Assembly (NCBI GenBank): GCA_018466975.1
Contig: JAENRS010000020.1
Location: 62,001-126,000, forward strand
Length of the DNA: 64,000 nt
From: Sparassis latifolia
Taxonomy: Eukaryota > Basidiomycota > Agaricomycetes > Polyporales > Sparassidaceae
Direction of reading: 5' to 3'
Shown in pieces: positions 26,297-37,204 of the stretch. The notes under the pieces were generated by a model. That model worked only from the letters and a program-made list of their open reading frames with translations, was not told the origin of the DNA and searched no databases. Numbering within the stretch: position 1 is the first letter of the stretch; every line of letters starts with the position of its first letter. The position numbers and the translations under genes were made by a program.

Positions 26297-28111
26297 TCAT
26301 TTGTGCCCGTCAATAGCCATCGGCTGATACGGCTCCTCGAGATATTTGATATCCTCCGGCGAGAGTTCCACGTTCACAGCACCTACAAGTCACTCCAATC
26401 AACATTTCCCTGGACCCGCATGAAAGAAATAGTTTACCGATGATATCGGTCAAGTTCTGCAGGCTTGTCGTGCCGATGATCGGCGCTGTGACGCCTACAC
26501 GCGCGAGTCAGTCAGTCAGAGGGCCTGTAGCAAGACGACGACCCACGCACCGTCCTTTGCCATGCTCCACGCGAGAGCGATCTGCGCCATGCTGACCGTC
26601 TTCTTCTGCGCCAGTTCCTCGACTCTGCTGGATTTTCAGCCTCAAGCTACCTGCACGTAGTGCGGGACGCACCGTTTCACGATCTCGGGCGTGCCTGCCC
26701 CGCGCGTGTACCGCCCGATCAGACTGCAAGTCCACCATCAGCGACACTCGCATTCTCTCCCACAGGAGGAAACAACAGCTCACTTCTCTGTCTCACCTCG
26801 CTTCGTCTGCTCCCCCAGCGGGCGGGTGAGGATGCCGCGCGCAAGCGGGGACCACGGGATCGCGCCCACGCCGAACATCTGTGACAAAAGACAGTCAGCC
26901 CGTGACGAACCTGCGGTGACTCAGAAAAAGGGAGAAAGGGAGGGGCGTACTTTGAGCGTTGGGAACATCTCGCGCTCCTCCTCGCGGTACACGAGACTGT
27001 GGTGGTTCTGCATCGAGACGAAGGGAGTGAGATGGTTGTTGATCGCGTAGTCTACCGTAAGGCGTGATGTCAGTGGGCCCACATGTGCGCAGGGTTGAGC
27101 AGAGGGGACGCACTCTGCATCGCCTGAACTGCGGGCGGGGTGGTCAGCACGGTCATAAGCCGTTAGACTGTTTTTGGAAGGGTACACACATTGGTAGGCG
27201 TAGCAGGAGCTCATCCCGATATAGCGCACGTATCCGGCCTGGACGACGTCGTGCAGGGCTTGCATCTGAAGGTGCACCAGAACCAGTAAGCTTCGTGCAC
27301 GCTCAAATTCACTGAAATGCTTACGGTCTCCTCGATGGGCGTTTCGTAGTCGAAACGATGGCCTGGGCAAAGTTCATTTGTAAGCTCGTCACTTGGCCAT
27401 GGAGCATGAGCATGGGAGATAAATCGGCGTACACTGAAGGAGATCGATGTAATCCAGCTGCAGACGCCTCAGGCTCGCCTTGACCGAGTCGAAGATGTGC
27501 TTGCGACTGAGGCCGTGCTGGTTGACGAGCCCCATTTCCTCAGGCGGCACGGCGGATTTAAAGAGGTTGGTGTCATGCGATGGAGCAACAGTGAAGTAGA
27601 CCTGGAATGGTTCAAGTCAACAAGCAAGGGTGTCATATGTCAACGTACACACCTTTGTCATAACGACTATCTCAGCTCGAGGAAGGCCCAGTTTTTGGAT
27701 AGCGTTCCCGAGAATGATCTCTGACAAGCCGTTGGAATAGACCTGATATAAACGCATAAGAAAGCCAGCGCATCCCAGAAAAGGATAAGTTACATTTGCA
27801 GTGTCGAAAGTCTGGATGCCGTTGTCGTATCTGTCGTGTCACAAAGTATGAGTGCAGCAGAGGTGCTAGCCGTGGGCCAGTAGGTACATACGCAAACTTG
27901 ATGTGCTCAATGGCCTTCTCCTGGTCATCGATCACCCACTCCTGCCATCCAGAACTTCCGTACTGCATTGTGCCCAAGATGATCTTGGAGACTTTGAGAC
28001 CGGAGTTGCCCAGCCTGACTGTCGTGTATTCCAAGATTGTGTGAGAATTTAGGCTAAACCTAGGGCCTAGTAACGCTCACCGTAAGGCATAGTTTTCTTC
28101 TGGAGAGGCAT
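26297..28111 (-). CDS. Aldo-keto reductase, copy C (348 aa, 14 exons)
   Basis: NADPH-dependent aldo-keto reductase of the fungal aryl-alcohol-dehydrogenase/AKR9-like type, reducing aldehydes or ketones in the cytosol; the substrate is unknown. Exons: complement(26297..26382, 26438..26494, 26551..26624, 26673..26723, 26784..26878, 26951..27051, 27114..27128, 27190..27265, 27325..27362, 27433..27601, 27653..27742, 27794..27830, 27892..28018, 28081..28111). It includes a 15-nt microexon (27114-27128). The product starts MPLQKKTMPYVRLGNSGLKV. The catalytic tetrad Asp-Tyr-Lys-His is intact: FDTAN, VYSNG, VVMTK and LLQCHRF. NADPH-site features follow (SMQNHH, GAIPWSPLARG, PIIGTTSLQNL), and it ends LEEPYQPMAIDGHK. 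All 13 introns are GT-AG and in phase. Confidence 0.93.
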
Positions 28112-28199
28112 GATAATGTTCTGCGACGGTGGTGCGACCTAACTGCGGCACTGCCGGATAAGTGGGTGAAGGTAAAGGAAGAAGAGATACAGGCGAGAG

Positions 28200-28226
28200 G
28201 TTCTTATATGTGTGTTGGACGGTCCG
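28200..28226 (-). promoter_or_regulatory. Promoter elements of AKR copy C
   Basis: A TATA-like ATATAAGA (minus strand, near 28203-28210) lies about 95 bases before the ATG. Directly upstream is TGGACGGTCCG (plus strand, 28216-28226), which matches the perfect CGG-N5-CCG site of copy D except for one arm base. The surrounding 150 bases are also conserved between the two AKR upstream regions. Confidence 0.5.
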
Positions 28227-28914
28227 ACAGAACGCGGGATTCCGATGAATGTCTTCGTCATGCAGGACATGCCGGTGGCCGATAGCAGTGACGTGACTGA
28301 CCGTGACTGACGCGATCGATACAGACGCGTTGGCACGTGCCGACGCGTGATGGAACCTTGCTGGAGATATAGGAATCAGATGAAATGCAAGGGTTTCTGT
28401 GGTGTGGGCGTAAGGGTCAACGTTTCAACGGTGGGATTATTCGTCGCTGCTACAATGGGGGAAATTTCGCAATCCATCATTGCGCTGGGAGAGCAGGTAT
28501 AAAAGGAGCTTACTGAGCACTGCGACACAAGAACAAGTTTTGGCCCATTGTGATACATGTACTGTCGTGAAGGCTCTGTGGACCCACGTACGAAATGTGT
28601 ATCACATCATGTACTTGGTAAATTTAGTCTCCCTTAGCTTTGAAATTTGCCCCTGAATGCATCTGTAAACTATACGTCCACAGGGAAGAGAGCCAACTAT
28701 TGACAGTCTTTGTCATATAACCTAAGAGCCGCTCCTGTGGCGGTTTGGGTTTGAATGAATGTCAGAATATCAGAGGAATATGCGTATTTGCAACTGAAGG
28801 CTTTTGCTCAGTGCCAGCCCTCGGACTGCATGGATATCACTATAGTAGTGCATCAACCACACCACAAAGGGAGAAGGGACGGCGTGCAATACGTACGCGA
28901 TCCAACAACGAAGG
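28227..28914. other. Rest of AKR-C upstream region and gap before APH copy 2
   Basis: The first 120 bases are conserved with the region upstream of AKR copy D. The rest, up to the end of the APH-like relic, shows no supported gene. Confidence 0.5.
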
Positions 28915-29710
28915 TCAAACCACCGAGTACGTTAGCACCTTGCAAGAGCAATCATAAGCGTGCTCTGAAACTGGAGGGAACCTGTAGTCATCCGACCAAT
29001 AACCGCGCCACCAACCATTACATCCACGATGCCACCAACGCATAGCATGGATCTGCCATGTCAACGGATACCAGCCGGAGTCTTCCCAGTCGATGACACC
29101 GCTGATATGGCCGTCATTGATGAAGATGTTCTGCATACGGAGGTCCGTGTGTACCCATACAATGGGATCCGCGGCAAGAGTCTTCTGCACGGAGATGTCT
29201 ACGTCCCCATCGAACTCCTCGGGCGTGCGGCGGGAGACGTGGGCATAGCAGGCAAGTGCAGACGGGAAAGGGCCGGAGTGTTCCTCGAAGAAAAATATAG
29301 GATCGGGGAGACCGTCGCCAGAGGCACTCATCATGACCTGGCCAGCAATGTCCGCCGGCTGTTTGATCTCCCACAGCGTCTTCATAACGGCCTCCACCTC
29401 TGAACATATTACGCCCTGCTGCTCAGGCTCCATGTTATCGTATATGTTGAGGAGTGGAACACCAGGGCCGCGACATAATCGTATACGTGCATCCTGCACG
29501 AACGAACGAGTCTACCAGGCGCGGAATGGGTAGATTTAAGCCTGTGCTGTGTAAGAACCTCAGCGCATGCGCCTCAGTGCTTGTAGTTCGACGCGTGATT
29601 TTCAGGATGAGCGGTAATCCGAACCGAAAGACTCTGATGTTGTAAAATACTGCACATGGGGCACAGTGGCAAGAAGGTAAATCTTAAACTTTGCCTCGGT
29701 AAGGAGTGCA
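28915..29710 (-). pseudogene. APH-like phosphotransferase copy 2, frameshifted
   Basis: Near-copy of the gene at 24973-25665 in the opposite orientation. From about 29460 to the stop it reads the same protein, including WVHTDLRMQNIFINDGHISG and DWEDSGWYP, with roughly 90% or higher identity by eye. Against copy 1 it lacks two bases at about 29463-29470 (CGGCTGCCTGG became CGGCCCTGG). This shifts the frame between the N-lobe (LKITRRTTSTEAHALRFL) and the catalytic lobe. A second two-base length difference lies near 29640. The ATG of copy 1 is CTG here. I judge it non-functional unless both changes are assembly errors. Confidence 0.78.
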
Positions 29711-30284
29711 CGCAGTACGCCTGAAACGCAGTGGAAGATGTGGAAGGGAGCTGTGTTCGGTTCAGAAGAAGAAATCCGCCAAAGAGGAAGAGACACAGAC
29801 CTAGGTCTAAGGTCATCGCAGGTAATAAATATTAGATCCCTGATATCCAAGGGTAGAGCAGGTGAACGTTGAGAGCTGACACAATGTTGGCGGTATGCGG
29901 ATCTGCAGGACTCTGGGTATGCGTCACGATCACGTCACCCGTTGCACGTTACCGTTACCGTGACATCACAAGTGAGCGCTCGGGGCCGGAGTCCTACATT
30001 AATCTTGGAATGAAGCATTAATCCAAGACTAGCATACAGGGAATGCCAGCGCTCTGCCTGTTTGGAGGAGGCACACCCAATGCTTTCCGGAGCTCTATTC
30101 AAGACGGTGCGAGGCTCTCCGTCAGATGGCCCGGATCCCTGGCAGCCCGGGTTCACTACGAAAGTGTGTGCAACCGCGGGAACACATACTCTACCTGTTA
30201 CATTCTTGAATATACTCCACGAAATCTACGTTACACATTCTTTGGCACAGCCAAACTTCACCTCGACAACGCGTCCACACACGC
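29711..30284. other. Gap between APH copy 2 and AKR copy D
   Basis: Upstream flank of the APH-like relic and 3' flank of AKR copy D. Short open frames only; nothing recognised. Confidence 0.5.
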
Positions 30285-32051
30285 TCACTTGTGCCCGTCG
30301 ATAGCCATCGGCTGGTACGGATCCTCGAGATACTTGATATCCTCTGGCGAGAGTTCCACGTTCACAGCACCTACGAGTTATCCCAATCAGCATTTCCCTG
30401 TACCCGCATGCAAAAAATAGTTTACCGATGATATCAGTCAAGTTCTGCAGGCTTGTCGTGCCGATGATCGGCGCCGTGACACCTGCACGCGCGAGCCAGT
30501 CAGTCAGAGAGCCTGATGTAAGAAGACGGCGGCACACGCACCGTCCTTTGCCATGCTCCACGCGAGAGCGATCTGCGCCATGCTGACCGTCTTCTTATGC
30601 GCGAGCTCCTCGACTCTGCTGCAATTTCAGCCTCAAGCTACCTGCACGCAGCGCGGGACGCACCGCTTCAGGATCTCAGGCGTGCCCGCCCCGCGCATGT
30701 ACCGCCCGATCGGCCTGCAGTTCCACCATCAGCGACGCGCGCGTTCTCTCGTACACAAAATAGCAGCTCACTTGTCCGTCTCACCTCGTTTCGTCTGCTC
30801 CCCCAGCGGGCGGGTGAGGATGCCGCGCGCGAGTGGGGACCAGGGGATCGCGCCCACGCCGAACATCTGTAGGCGATGCAACGAGACGATAGTCGGAGAA
30901 AAGAGGGAGGGCGCACCTTGAGCGTGGGGAACATCTCGCGTTCCTCCTCGCGGTACACCAGGCTGTGGTGGTTCTGCATTGAGATGAAGGGCGTAAGCCT
31001 GTTATTAATCGCGTAGTCTACGGCAAGGCGTGAAGTCAGCCATCATTTTGGCAACGCAAGGCGGGCTGGACGCACTCTGCATCGCTTGAACTGCGGTGCG
31101 GGCGGTCAGCACGGCCATTAAACGTCAGATTTTTCGAAAAGGTGCGCACATTGGTAGGCGTAGCATGAGCTCATACCGATGTAGCGCACGTAACCGGCCT
31201 GGACGACGTCATGCAGGGCTTGCATCTAGGAGAGCAGCACGTAGGGTAAGCTTCGTTCGGGTACAAATTCATTGGCACACGTACGGTCTCTTCGATCGGC
31301 GTTTCGTAGTCGAAACGATGGCCTGGTCAGAGTTCGTTGATCTGATCAATCCGCCGTCGACCATGACAGCAGACAGACTCACATTGCAGGAGGTCAACGT
31401 AATCGAGCTGCAGCCGTTTGAGGCTCGCCTTGACCGACTCGAAGATGTGCTTGCGACTGAGGCCGCGCTGGTTTACGAGCCCCATTTCCTCAGGCGGCAC
31501 GGCTGATTTCAGGAGATTGATGTCATACGATGGAGCAACGACGCCGTACACCTGCAAGTGATCTAATTCAGAAAGAATGGGTACGCTATATGTCAATGCG
31601 CATGCCTTTGTCATAACGACTATCTCGGCACGAGGAAGGCCCAGTTTTTTGATGGCGTTCCCGAGGATGATCTCCGACAAACCATTGGAATAGACCTAAT
31701 ACAATGCATGAAAAAGCCAGCCATCCCAAAGACATCAAAGTTACATTTGCAGTATCAAAGGTCTGAATGCCGTTGTCATATCTGTTGCGTAGCGCGTTCA
31801 AGTGCAACATACTGAGCAGTGTATCGGTATATACCCACGCGAACTTGATGTGCTCAATGGCCTTCTCCTGGTCATCGATCACCCACTCCTGCCAGCCGGA
31901 GCTTCCGTACTGCATTGTGCCCAAGATGATTTTGGAGACTTTGAGGCCGGAGTTGCCCAGCCTGACTATTCCACGGTTTACTAGGAATTCAGGCTAATCA
32001 TAGGGCTTAGTAGCACTTACCGTAAGGCATGGTTTTCTTCTGGAGAGACAT
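30285..32051 (-). CDS. Aldo-keto reductase, copy D (348 aa, 14 exons)
   Basis: Paralogue of copy C with identical exon structure and length: complement(30285..30370, 30426..30482, 30542..30615, 30664..30714, 30772..30866, 30917..31017, 31076..31090, 31150..31225, 31285..31322, 31383..31551, 31606..31695, 31745..31781, 31839..31965, 32021..32051). The 15-nt microexon is at 31076-31090. The product begins MSLQKKTMPYVRLGNSGLKV. The Asp, Tyr, Lys and His of the AKR tetrad are present, and it ends LEDPYQPMAIDGHK. One splice site differs: after VVMTK the donor is GC (GCATGC, 31600-31605) where copy C has GTGTGT, so this intron is GC-AG or the site is damaged. The first exon of copy D lies 461 bases from the divergent MFS gene. 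Confidence 0.9.
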
Positions 32052-32157
32052 GGTGGTGTTCTGGGATACTGGTGTACAGGTGACTGCGATATTACAGTAA
32101 GTGGGTGGAGGGAAAGAACCAAAGAGAAGGAAGAGACACAGGTGTATATGGATGTTC

Positions 32158-32196
32158 TATATAAGAGGCAGATAATAATATGTCGCGGACGGTCCG
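32158..32196 (-). promoter_or_regulatory. AKR copy D promoter: TATA box and CGG-N5-CCG site
   Basis: TATATA at 32158-32163 lies about 107 bases before the AKR-D ATG. CGGACGGTCCG at 32186-32196 is a perfect inverted CGG/CCG pair with a 5-base spacer, the layout bound by many fungal Zn(II)2Cys6 regulators. It is conserved in the promoter of copy C and lies in the intergenic space shared with the MFS gene, so it could serve both. Binding is inferred from layout only. Confidence 0.55.
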
Positions 32197-32512
32197 ACAG
32201 AGCGCGGGACTCCGATAAATATCCTCGTCGTGCAGCTGGGACATGCCGGTGGTAAATGGCATTGTGTACCTGACCGGCGTGACTGACGCGATCGATATTG
32301 CAGACGCGTCGGCACGTGCCGATAGGTGGCACGCCCTTCTAAAAATAGGACGCGTACCATTATCTCGCCGTGACCAGGTCACACATATCCCCCTCTTTGA
32401 GTGACGGCTCTTAGTGCGCCTGCTCTGCTTATGGTTCACTGAGCGTGAAGGGCCAAATATTCTCCTGGACTAGTTTCATCTTTCCCTGATCTATGCGACT
32501 AGCTTAGTTTCT

Positions 32513-34550
32513 ATGGAGTCGGAAGAAACATCCCTTTTGGACCCCCAGAGCTCAGTGGACGTAATCGTCCTGGAACATGAAAAGGTATACCTGCGCTTCA
32601 GTCCCCGGCAGAAGAGAGTAGTCGTAGCTGTGGTGTCTTGGGCGGGTCTCATTCCCCGTACGTGCATACGCGAAACTCCAGGAAATTCCCCGCAGAGCAT
32701 TTCGGTGCTGCAGTATTCGTGTCTGGCTCTTTCGTACCGTCGATACCCCAGATTGCGAGGGAATTGCATTCTACCGGGCCTGTGATTAGGTGAGTTGCTC
32801 TCCAGTTTCACAATATTGATCCTTGCACGTTCGCTCCTTCTTCTGCATAGTTTGGCTGTCAGTGTTGCGATGCTCTCCGGGGCCATCAGCAGCCTAATAT
32901 GGGCGACATACTCCGGCCACTGTAAAGTTGATTGTCACTCTCTCTCCACCCCCCTCTGACCTCTCACCCAGACGGCCGCCGACCCGTCTTCCTTGCCTCC
33001 TTGCCCTGCCTCTGCGCCGGCTCGCTGGGTGTCGGGACAGCCACGTCCATCCGTTCGCTCATGGTATGGCGCGTCGTTCAGGCTTTCGGTGCGTCCAGCG
33101 GGCTCTCTGTCGGTGCGGGCGTGATCGGCGACATCTACAAGCTCGAGGAGCGTGGGACTGCGATGGGAATCTTCTTCGGTGTACGCCTCCTCCGGCGCGC
33201 TTTTTTTCCTTTACGCCACTGACGGTCTGACTCTACAGGCGACGCAGCTCGGCGTTGCGCTCGCGCCCGTTGTCGGTGGCATCGCGACGCATTATGCGTC
33301 GTGGCGCGTCACGCAGTACGCGCTGTTCTTCGCAGGCGTGCTTGCGCTTATCCTGACTGCGGTGTACCTCCCCGAGACGAGCCACCCTGGCGCGCGGGGC
33401 GTGGACAAGTCTGCTGAGGACGAGCCTGAGGGGTGGCGGTGGGTGTGGCTGAACCCGTTTGCGAGCATCGCGTTGCTCCGCAGTCCGAACCTCTTCGCGA
33501 TCGTGAGTGAACTCTGCACTGGTAGTGCGGTGTAGGGCTAACCGTTGGTCGTAAGACGCTCGCAGCGACGTTTGTGCTCCTGACGGATTTTGGTGAGCGT
33601 CACTCGAGAGTCACGGTGGAATTGCTGACACTTATCTTGTAGTTCTCCTCGTTCCGCTTCCCTACACCATCGTAAGCCCATCCTTCCCACACTCTGTCGT
33701 GGTCTTCACACTTTCCAGGCTGCACGTTACAACATAACGAATGAGGCCCTCATCGGCGCGTTCTTCATGGCAGCCGGCTGTGGTAACGTCAGTCAGTCAC
33801 CTCTTCCCCATTCCCCTTCTCACACCACTGACCATTAACTCCACCAGTGGGCGCGCCCATCGCAGGGCGGATCTCCGACAAGATCGTGGTGAAATGGCGC
33901 GCACGCCGCGGCGGCAGGTGGGTGCCCGAGGACCGACTTCGTGCGACGGTCCTGCCCGCCCTCGCGTTCGTCCCCTGCTCGATCCTCTTTTCCGGACTCA
34001 CGACGCGGTTCGTCGCCGGGCGCGTTGGGATCGTCCTCAACCTCGTGTGTCTGTTCATGAACGGCATCGGGGTGCGTCTCCATTCGCTCAAGCGACTATT
34101 TCTGATGGTGCTTATTTGTTTATTTATTTGTGTGGGTGGGCGCAGGTCGACCTCGTGTTGAGCCCGCTCGCGGCGTACATGGTCGACGTGATGCACTCGC
34201 GCAGCGCGGAGCTCATCGCCGCGCACAAGTAAGCTCTCGCTCCCCTCTTCTCCAGAGCACGACTGACCATGAGTCGCGCGGCCAGGGGCACGCGCAACCT
34301 GATCGTCGGCGCGGTGACGTCGGGTGTCCTGCCGCTGATCAACCTTATCGGCGTCGCGGCGACAGACGGGATCGCAGCGGTGCTTGCGTGGGCGGGGTTC
34401 GTGTGAGTCGTATTCGTTATTGCTTTGAGCTTGGCCGGTGCTGATAGGTGTGTGCTGTGTGGCTTTAGACTGTTGTGGGCGACGATACGATATGGGGAGA
34501 AGATGCGGGCGTGGCTCGACGTGGGATACTCGACGGTGAGAGATAACTGA
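32513..34550 (+). CDS. MFS transporter, DHA1-like drug:H+ antiporter (467 aa, 12 exons)
   Basis: Plasma- or vacuolar-membrane exporter of the major facilitator superfamily. Exons: 32513..32657, 32714..32789, 32851..32921, 32972..33180, 33239..33506, 33566..33592, 33643..33671, 33719..33791, 33848..34071, 34146..34228, 34286..34402, 34469..34550. Two of them are tiny (27 and 29 nt). All junctions keep phase. The N-terminus MESEETSLLDPQSSVDV is cytosolic. VVVAVVSWAGLIPLFVSGSF opens the first membrane segment. SGHYGRRPVFLASL is the loop 2-3 signature (G-x3-GRRP). The Pro-rich VALAPVVGGIATHYASWR suits TM5 of the DHA family. The second half has APIAGRISDKIV, LVLSPLAAYMVDVMHSRSAE and VGAVTSGVLPLINLIG. 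About 12 membrane segments are expected. The substrate cannot be told. Confidence 0.9.
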
Positions 34551-34649
34551 TGCTAGGGATCGACATCACAGGACGGTCTGAGGCGATCTTGACTTCGTGA
34601 GGGGTGGCGGTAAAGGAAGCTTGAGCGAGACGTGGACCACTGTATTTTC

Positions 34650-35090
34650 TTGGTATTGTATTTTACGGGACGCCGGAACTGGCTGTATCGTGATTCTCGG
34701 TCGTTACGATTGGTCTTGGTGGATCTCCAGATTCTTCGGTATTAATGCCCCTGCGGTTTCTTCTACTCCTACTCTCCAAGGTGGTGCCAATCCCGAGCCT
34801 CATCAGTGAACCGATTGAGCTCCCCGCTACTGCAGGCCGATGGGGACTGGAACACGCCCTGCGCAGATCTAGGGGTCTGCCATAGCTACGCGCCGTAGTT
34901 AAAACAAATATAACCGCAGTCATGTTGTATTTCTCACAGTACACCGGTATCAGAGCCGCGTCTCGTCGAACGCACAAAGTGGTGGCGTTGCAATCTGGGT
35001 CATTCTATATGGGCAACTTACCTTCCCTTTCTGCTCTGTCATGCCGTTCTAAGCTGCATACGCCCGCCTCATCAATTCCGGGAAGTACGG
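34650..35090. repeat. Spacer repeat, copy 1 (about 440 bp)
   Basis: Direct repeat of 37205-37620. Shared blocks include GTATTGTATTTTACGGGACG, TTACGATTGGTCTTGGTGGA, CGCCCTGCGCAGATCT and ACCTTCCCTTTCTGCT. It lies 3' of array member P1 and non-coding character is likely. Confidence 0.8.
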
Positions 35091-35113
35091 GATCAATGTG
35101 ATACATTGTACAA

Positions 35114-35671
35114 TCAATCATTCTGGGTGACGTCCAACGTCTGCTCCTCGTTGCCTTCCGCTTCCTCTTCCTTGCCTCCATCCTCCTCGTCTCCCTTCTC
35201 CACTTCCTTATCACCTCCTGCCTTCTTTTCAGCTCCATCATTCTCAGGCGGCCTGCCCGTCTCAGGCCAGAGGGCGTAGTTTCGGGGATTCTTGTACACC
35301 ACAGGGTACTGGAAGTACGGGTCGACGACAGTCACCCAGCGCAAGTCGTCGTCCTTAAACCCGGTCTCCTTTATGACCCGTCGCTTGATTGCGCGATCAA
35401 CATTTCGCTCCTTGAAGCGCGTCCAGTGCGCCACCGTCGCAGCGGGATCCTGGTAGTATCTCGTTGTCAGAATGATGACTGGCTGCTTGCTTCCGTGAGG
35501 ATAGTCAGTCGGGATGGGAGCCATGTTCCCAATGTGCCTCTCCTCGAACCAATCCTTGAGTGCTCCGGAAAGCTCATAAAGCTCGAGATTCTTGCAGTCG
35601 CGCCCGCCCAGCTCCAACCATGTTCGAACCTGGTCGTGAGTCAACACCCAACCGGCAATTCTGAGGACCAT
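35114..35671 (-). CDS. Array family protein P1 (185 aa)
   Basis: Function not recognised. The family consensus starts MVLRIAGWVLTHDQVRTWLE and has YELSGALKDWFEER, PIPTDYPHGSKQPVI, TRYYQDPAATVAH, a VDRAIKRRV-type helix, ETGFKDDDLRWVTVVDPYFQ and NYALWPETGRPP (about residues 1-130). A low-complexity Lys/Glu/Asp/Gly tail follows. No signal peptide or membrane segment is visible; a soluble, possibly nuclear or nucleic-acid-associated protein is conceivable but unproven. P1 is single-exon as read, and its ATG position is shared by all nine copies. Its tail ends EEQTLDVTQND. Its 5' flank has two element insertions and lacks the E-box/inverted-repeat module of the other copies. Confidence 0.85.
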   Translation of the reverse strand: MVLRIAGWVLTHDQVRTWLELGGRDCKNLELYELSGALKDWFEERHIGNMAPIPTDYPHGSKQPVIILTTRYYQDPAATVAHWTRFKERNVDRAIKRRVIKETGFKDDDLRWVTVVDPYFQYPVVYKNPRNYALWPETGRPPENDGAEKKAGGDKEVEKGDEEDGGKEEEAEGNEEQTLDVTQND

Positions 35672-35759
35672 GATCCCTGTGTTGGAAATTCACATCAGGT
35701 TGAGAAGTGCCGAATGATACGGGCAGCACTGACGTTATCAACGATGAGTTAAGACGAAT

Positions 35760-36215
35760 TTAGTGCGCGGGGAAACATGTACATTGGCGCCACCGCGGGT
35801 CCTATTTTACGTATGTAAATTACGGTAAATTTACTGGAGCAGAACTTTCTCTAGAAGTGACTTTTGTACGGCCTTCCACGTTGGCCGCAGCCTAACAGCA
35901 GGTGCATGTTGAACATATAAATACAGGTGGAAAGAGGTGCTGAGTAGCCTAGATGATTGGTGGAGTGTGGCTTAGCGTCTGGAAGGGCCTGTCACTTCTG
36001 AGGGTTCTCAGTAGTAAATTCACCTTCAATAAACGAGGCAGCACTACGAAAATGTTATTTGATTCTCCAGGGGCGTAGAATATCCCTGCTGGTATCGACT
36101 TTGCCGCCGCGCACTCGTTGGAAATCCGGGTCTAATTTACCTTATTTTACCAGGCGTTTTCGGCCAGTCTGAATTTCTATCATTTACCGGTAATTTACCT
36201 ATGCTAATTAGCCAG
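35760..36215. mobile_element. Probable insertion with TA-rich inverted repeats
   Basis: Inverted arms GTAAATTACGGTAAAT (35815-35830) and ATTTACCGGTAATTTAC (36182-36198) bound about 380 bp. The homologous 5' flank of P3 (40150-40265) lacks this stretch, so it looks like an insertion in the P1 flank. Exact ends and target-site duplication are not resolved. No coding capacity. Confidence 0.5.
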
Positions 36216-36225
36216 TAAGAGCTGC

Positions 36226-36459
36226 ATGCACCACATCAGGAAAACCCAACTTTTCCTTAGGGACTTATTTAGACTTTTGGGTCTGGCAACCCTTATTTAA
36301 GGCCATAAGTGTTTAAATAAGTCTCAATAAGTCGAATTTCAGACACTCAGGGAATATGCCTTAGGCCCTTTTTGTCCTTATGTCCTTAAATAAGGACCAT
36401 AAGTTTATATAAGTTATTTAAGTGTCTTCTTAAGGAAAAGTGGGGTTTTCCTGATGCAC
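36226..36459. mobile_element. MITE-like element with 26-bp terminal inverted repeats and ATGCAC flanks
   Basis: The left arm (36234-36259, starting CATCAGGAAAACCC) is matched by the right arm (36431-36456, ending GGGGTTTTCCTGATG) over 26 bases with a single mismatch. The interior is AT-rich, with smaller TTATTTAAG-type palindromes and no open frame. ATGCAC occurs at both edges (36226-36231 and 36454-36459). The corresponding place upstream of P3 (about 40270-40285) has one uninterrupted GCATGCATCACGTGATA, consistent with an empty site. Confidence 0.8.
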
Positions 36460-36464
36460 GTGAT

Positions 36465-37200
36465 ATGACGCCACAGCGCTTTCGGCGGAGGTTGGTTTGT
36501 GGGTCCTTGTTGTCATATCTTCGACACAATTGCCTGTTTGTCCTTATTGCCACCAAAGTGCATGCAGACTGGCCTGGAGACGACGTTCTCCCATGATAAG
36601 GACCGTGGAATGTTCTTGATATGATGGCACCGCCATCTTCTCCGGAGCGCGTCCACGCTGGTATAGAGTCAGCGTTTCGTCCCCTCCAACGTGGGGTCAA
36701 GTTGAGTTTCCGTTTCCATCCTTCCTATCGCGGAATAATTTCAGAGGCACGAAGCTAGGACAAATTTCTCATTATCAGATCTTCAGGCGAGGCGGTGCCG
36801 GCTGGCACTAGTACCACGACGCCGCATCATTATCCCGCATTCCGCGAGGTATTCCTGTCATCTGATTGTGCAGTAAGAGATGCAAGAGATTACCGTAGAA
36901 GCTCATCCAAGATCGTCCTACAATGTGGCAGCAATGTGCCATTGTGTCTTGTGATTTGCGTGTCACAATGCAATTGTCTTCAATGGGCTCCTGACTCACT
37001 TTGGTAGTCGGCGACTGCAGTATGGAAGAGGTCGTCTGTTTCAAATGTGGAGAGGCTTTACTCAATCTTCTAGATTTTGTGTAGCCATGCAAGATAGGGC
37101 TGCTGTCACGTACGTGTTGTCGGTTCTAGCCTGTCCATCTGTTTCGGAACGTGTCTTTTTCTTTCGTTCTCAGTTGGTCAATACTCATGTTGCAATCATG
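36465..37200. repeat. P1-type upstream segment, copy 1
   Basis: About 700 bp that recur at 40280-41010 upstream of P3. Shared blocks include GTGGGTCCTTGTTGTCA, GATGGCACCGCCATCTT, TATAGAGTCAGC and GGGCTCCTGACTCAC. No reading frame is conserved between the copies, so it is a non-coding part of the larger duplication unit. Confidence 0.75.
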
Positions 37201-37204
37201 TGGC

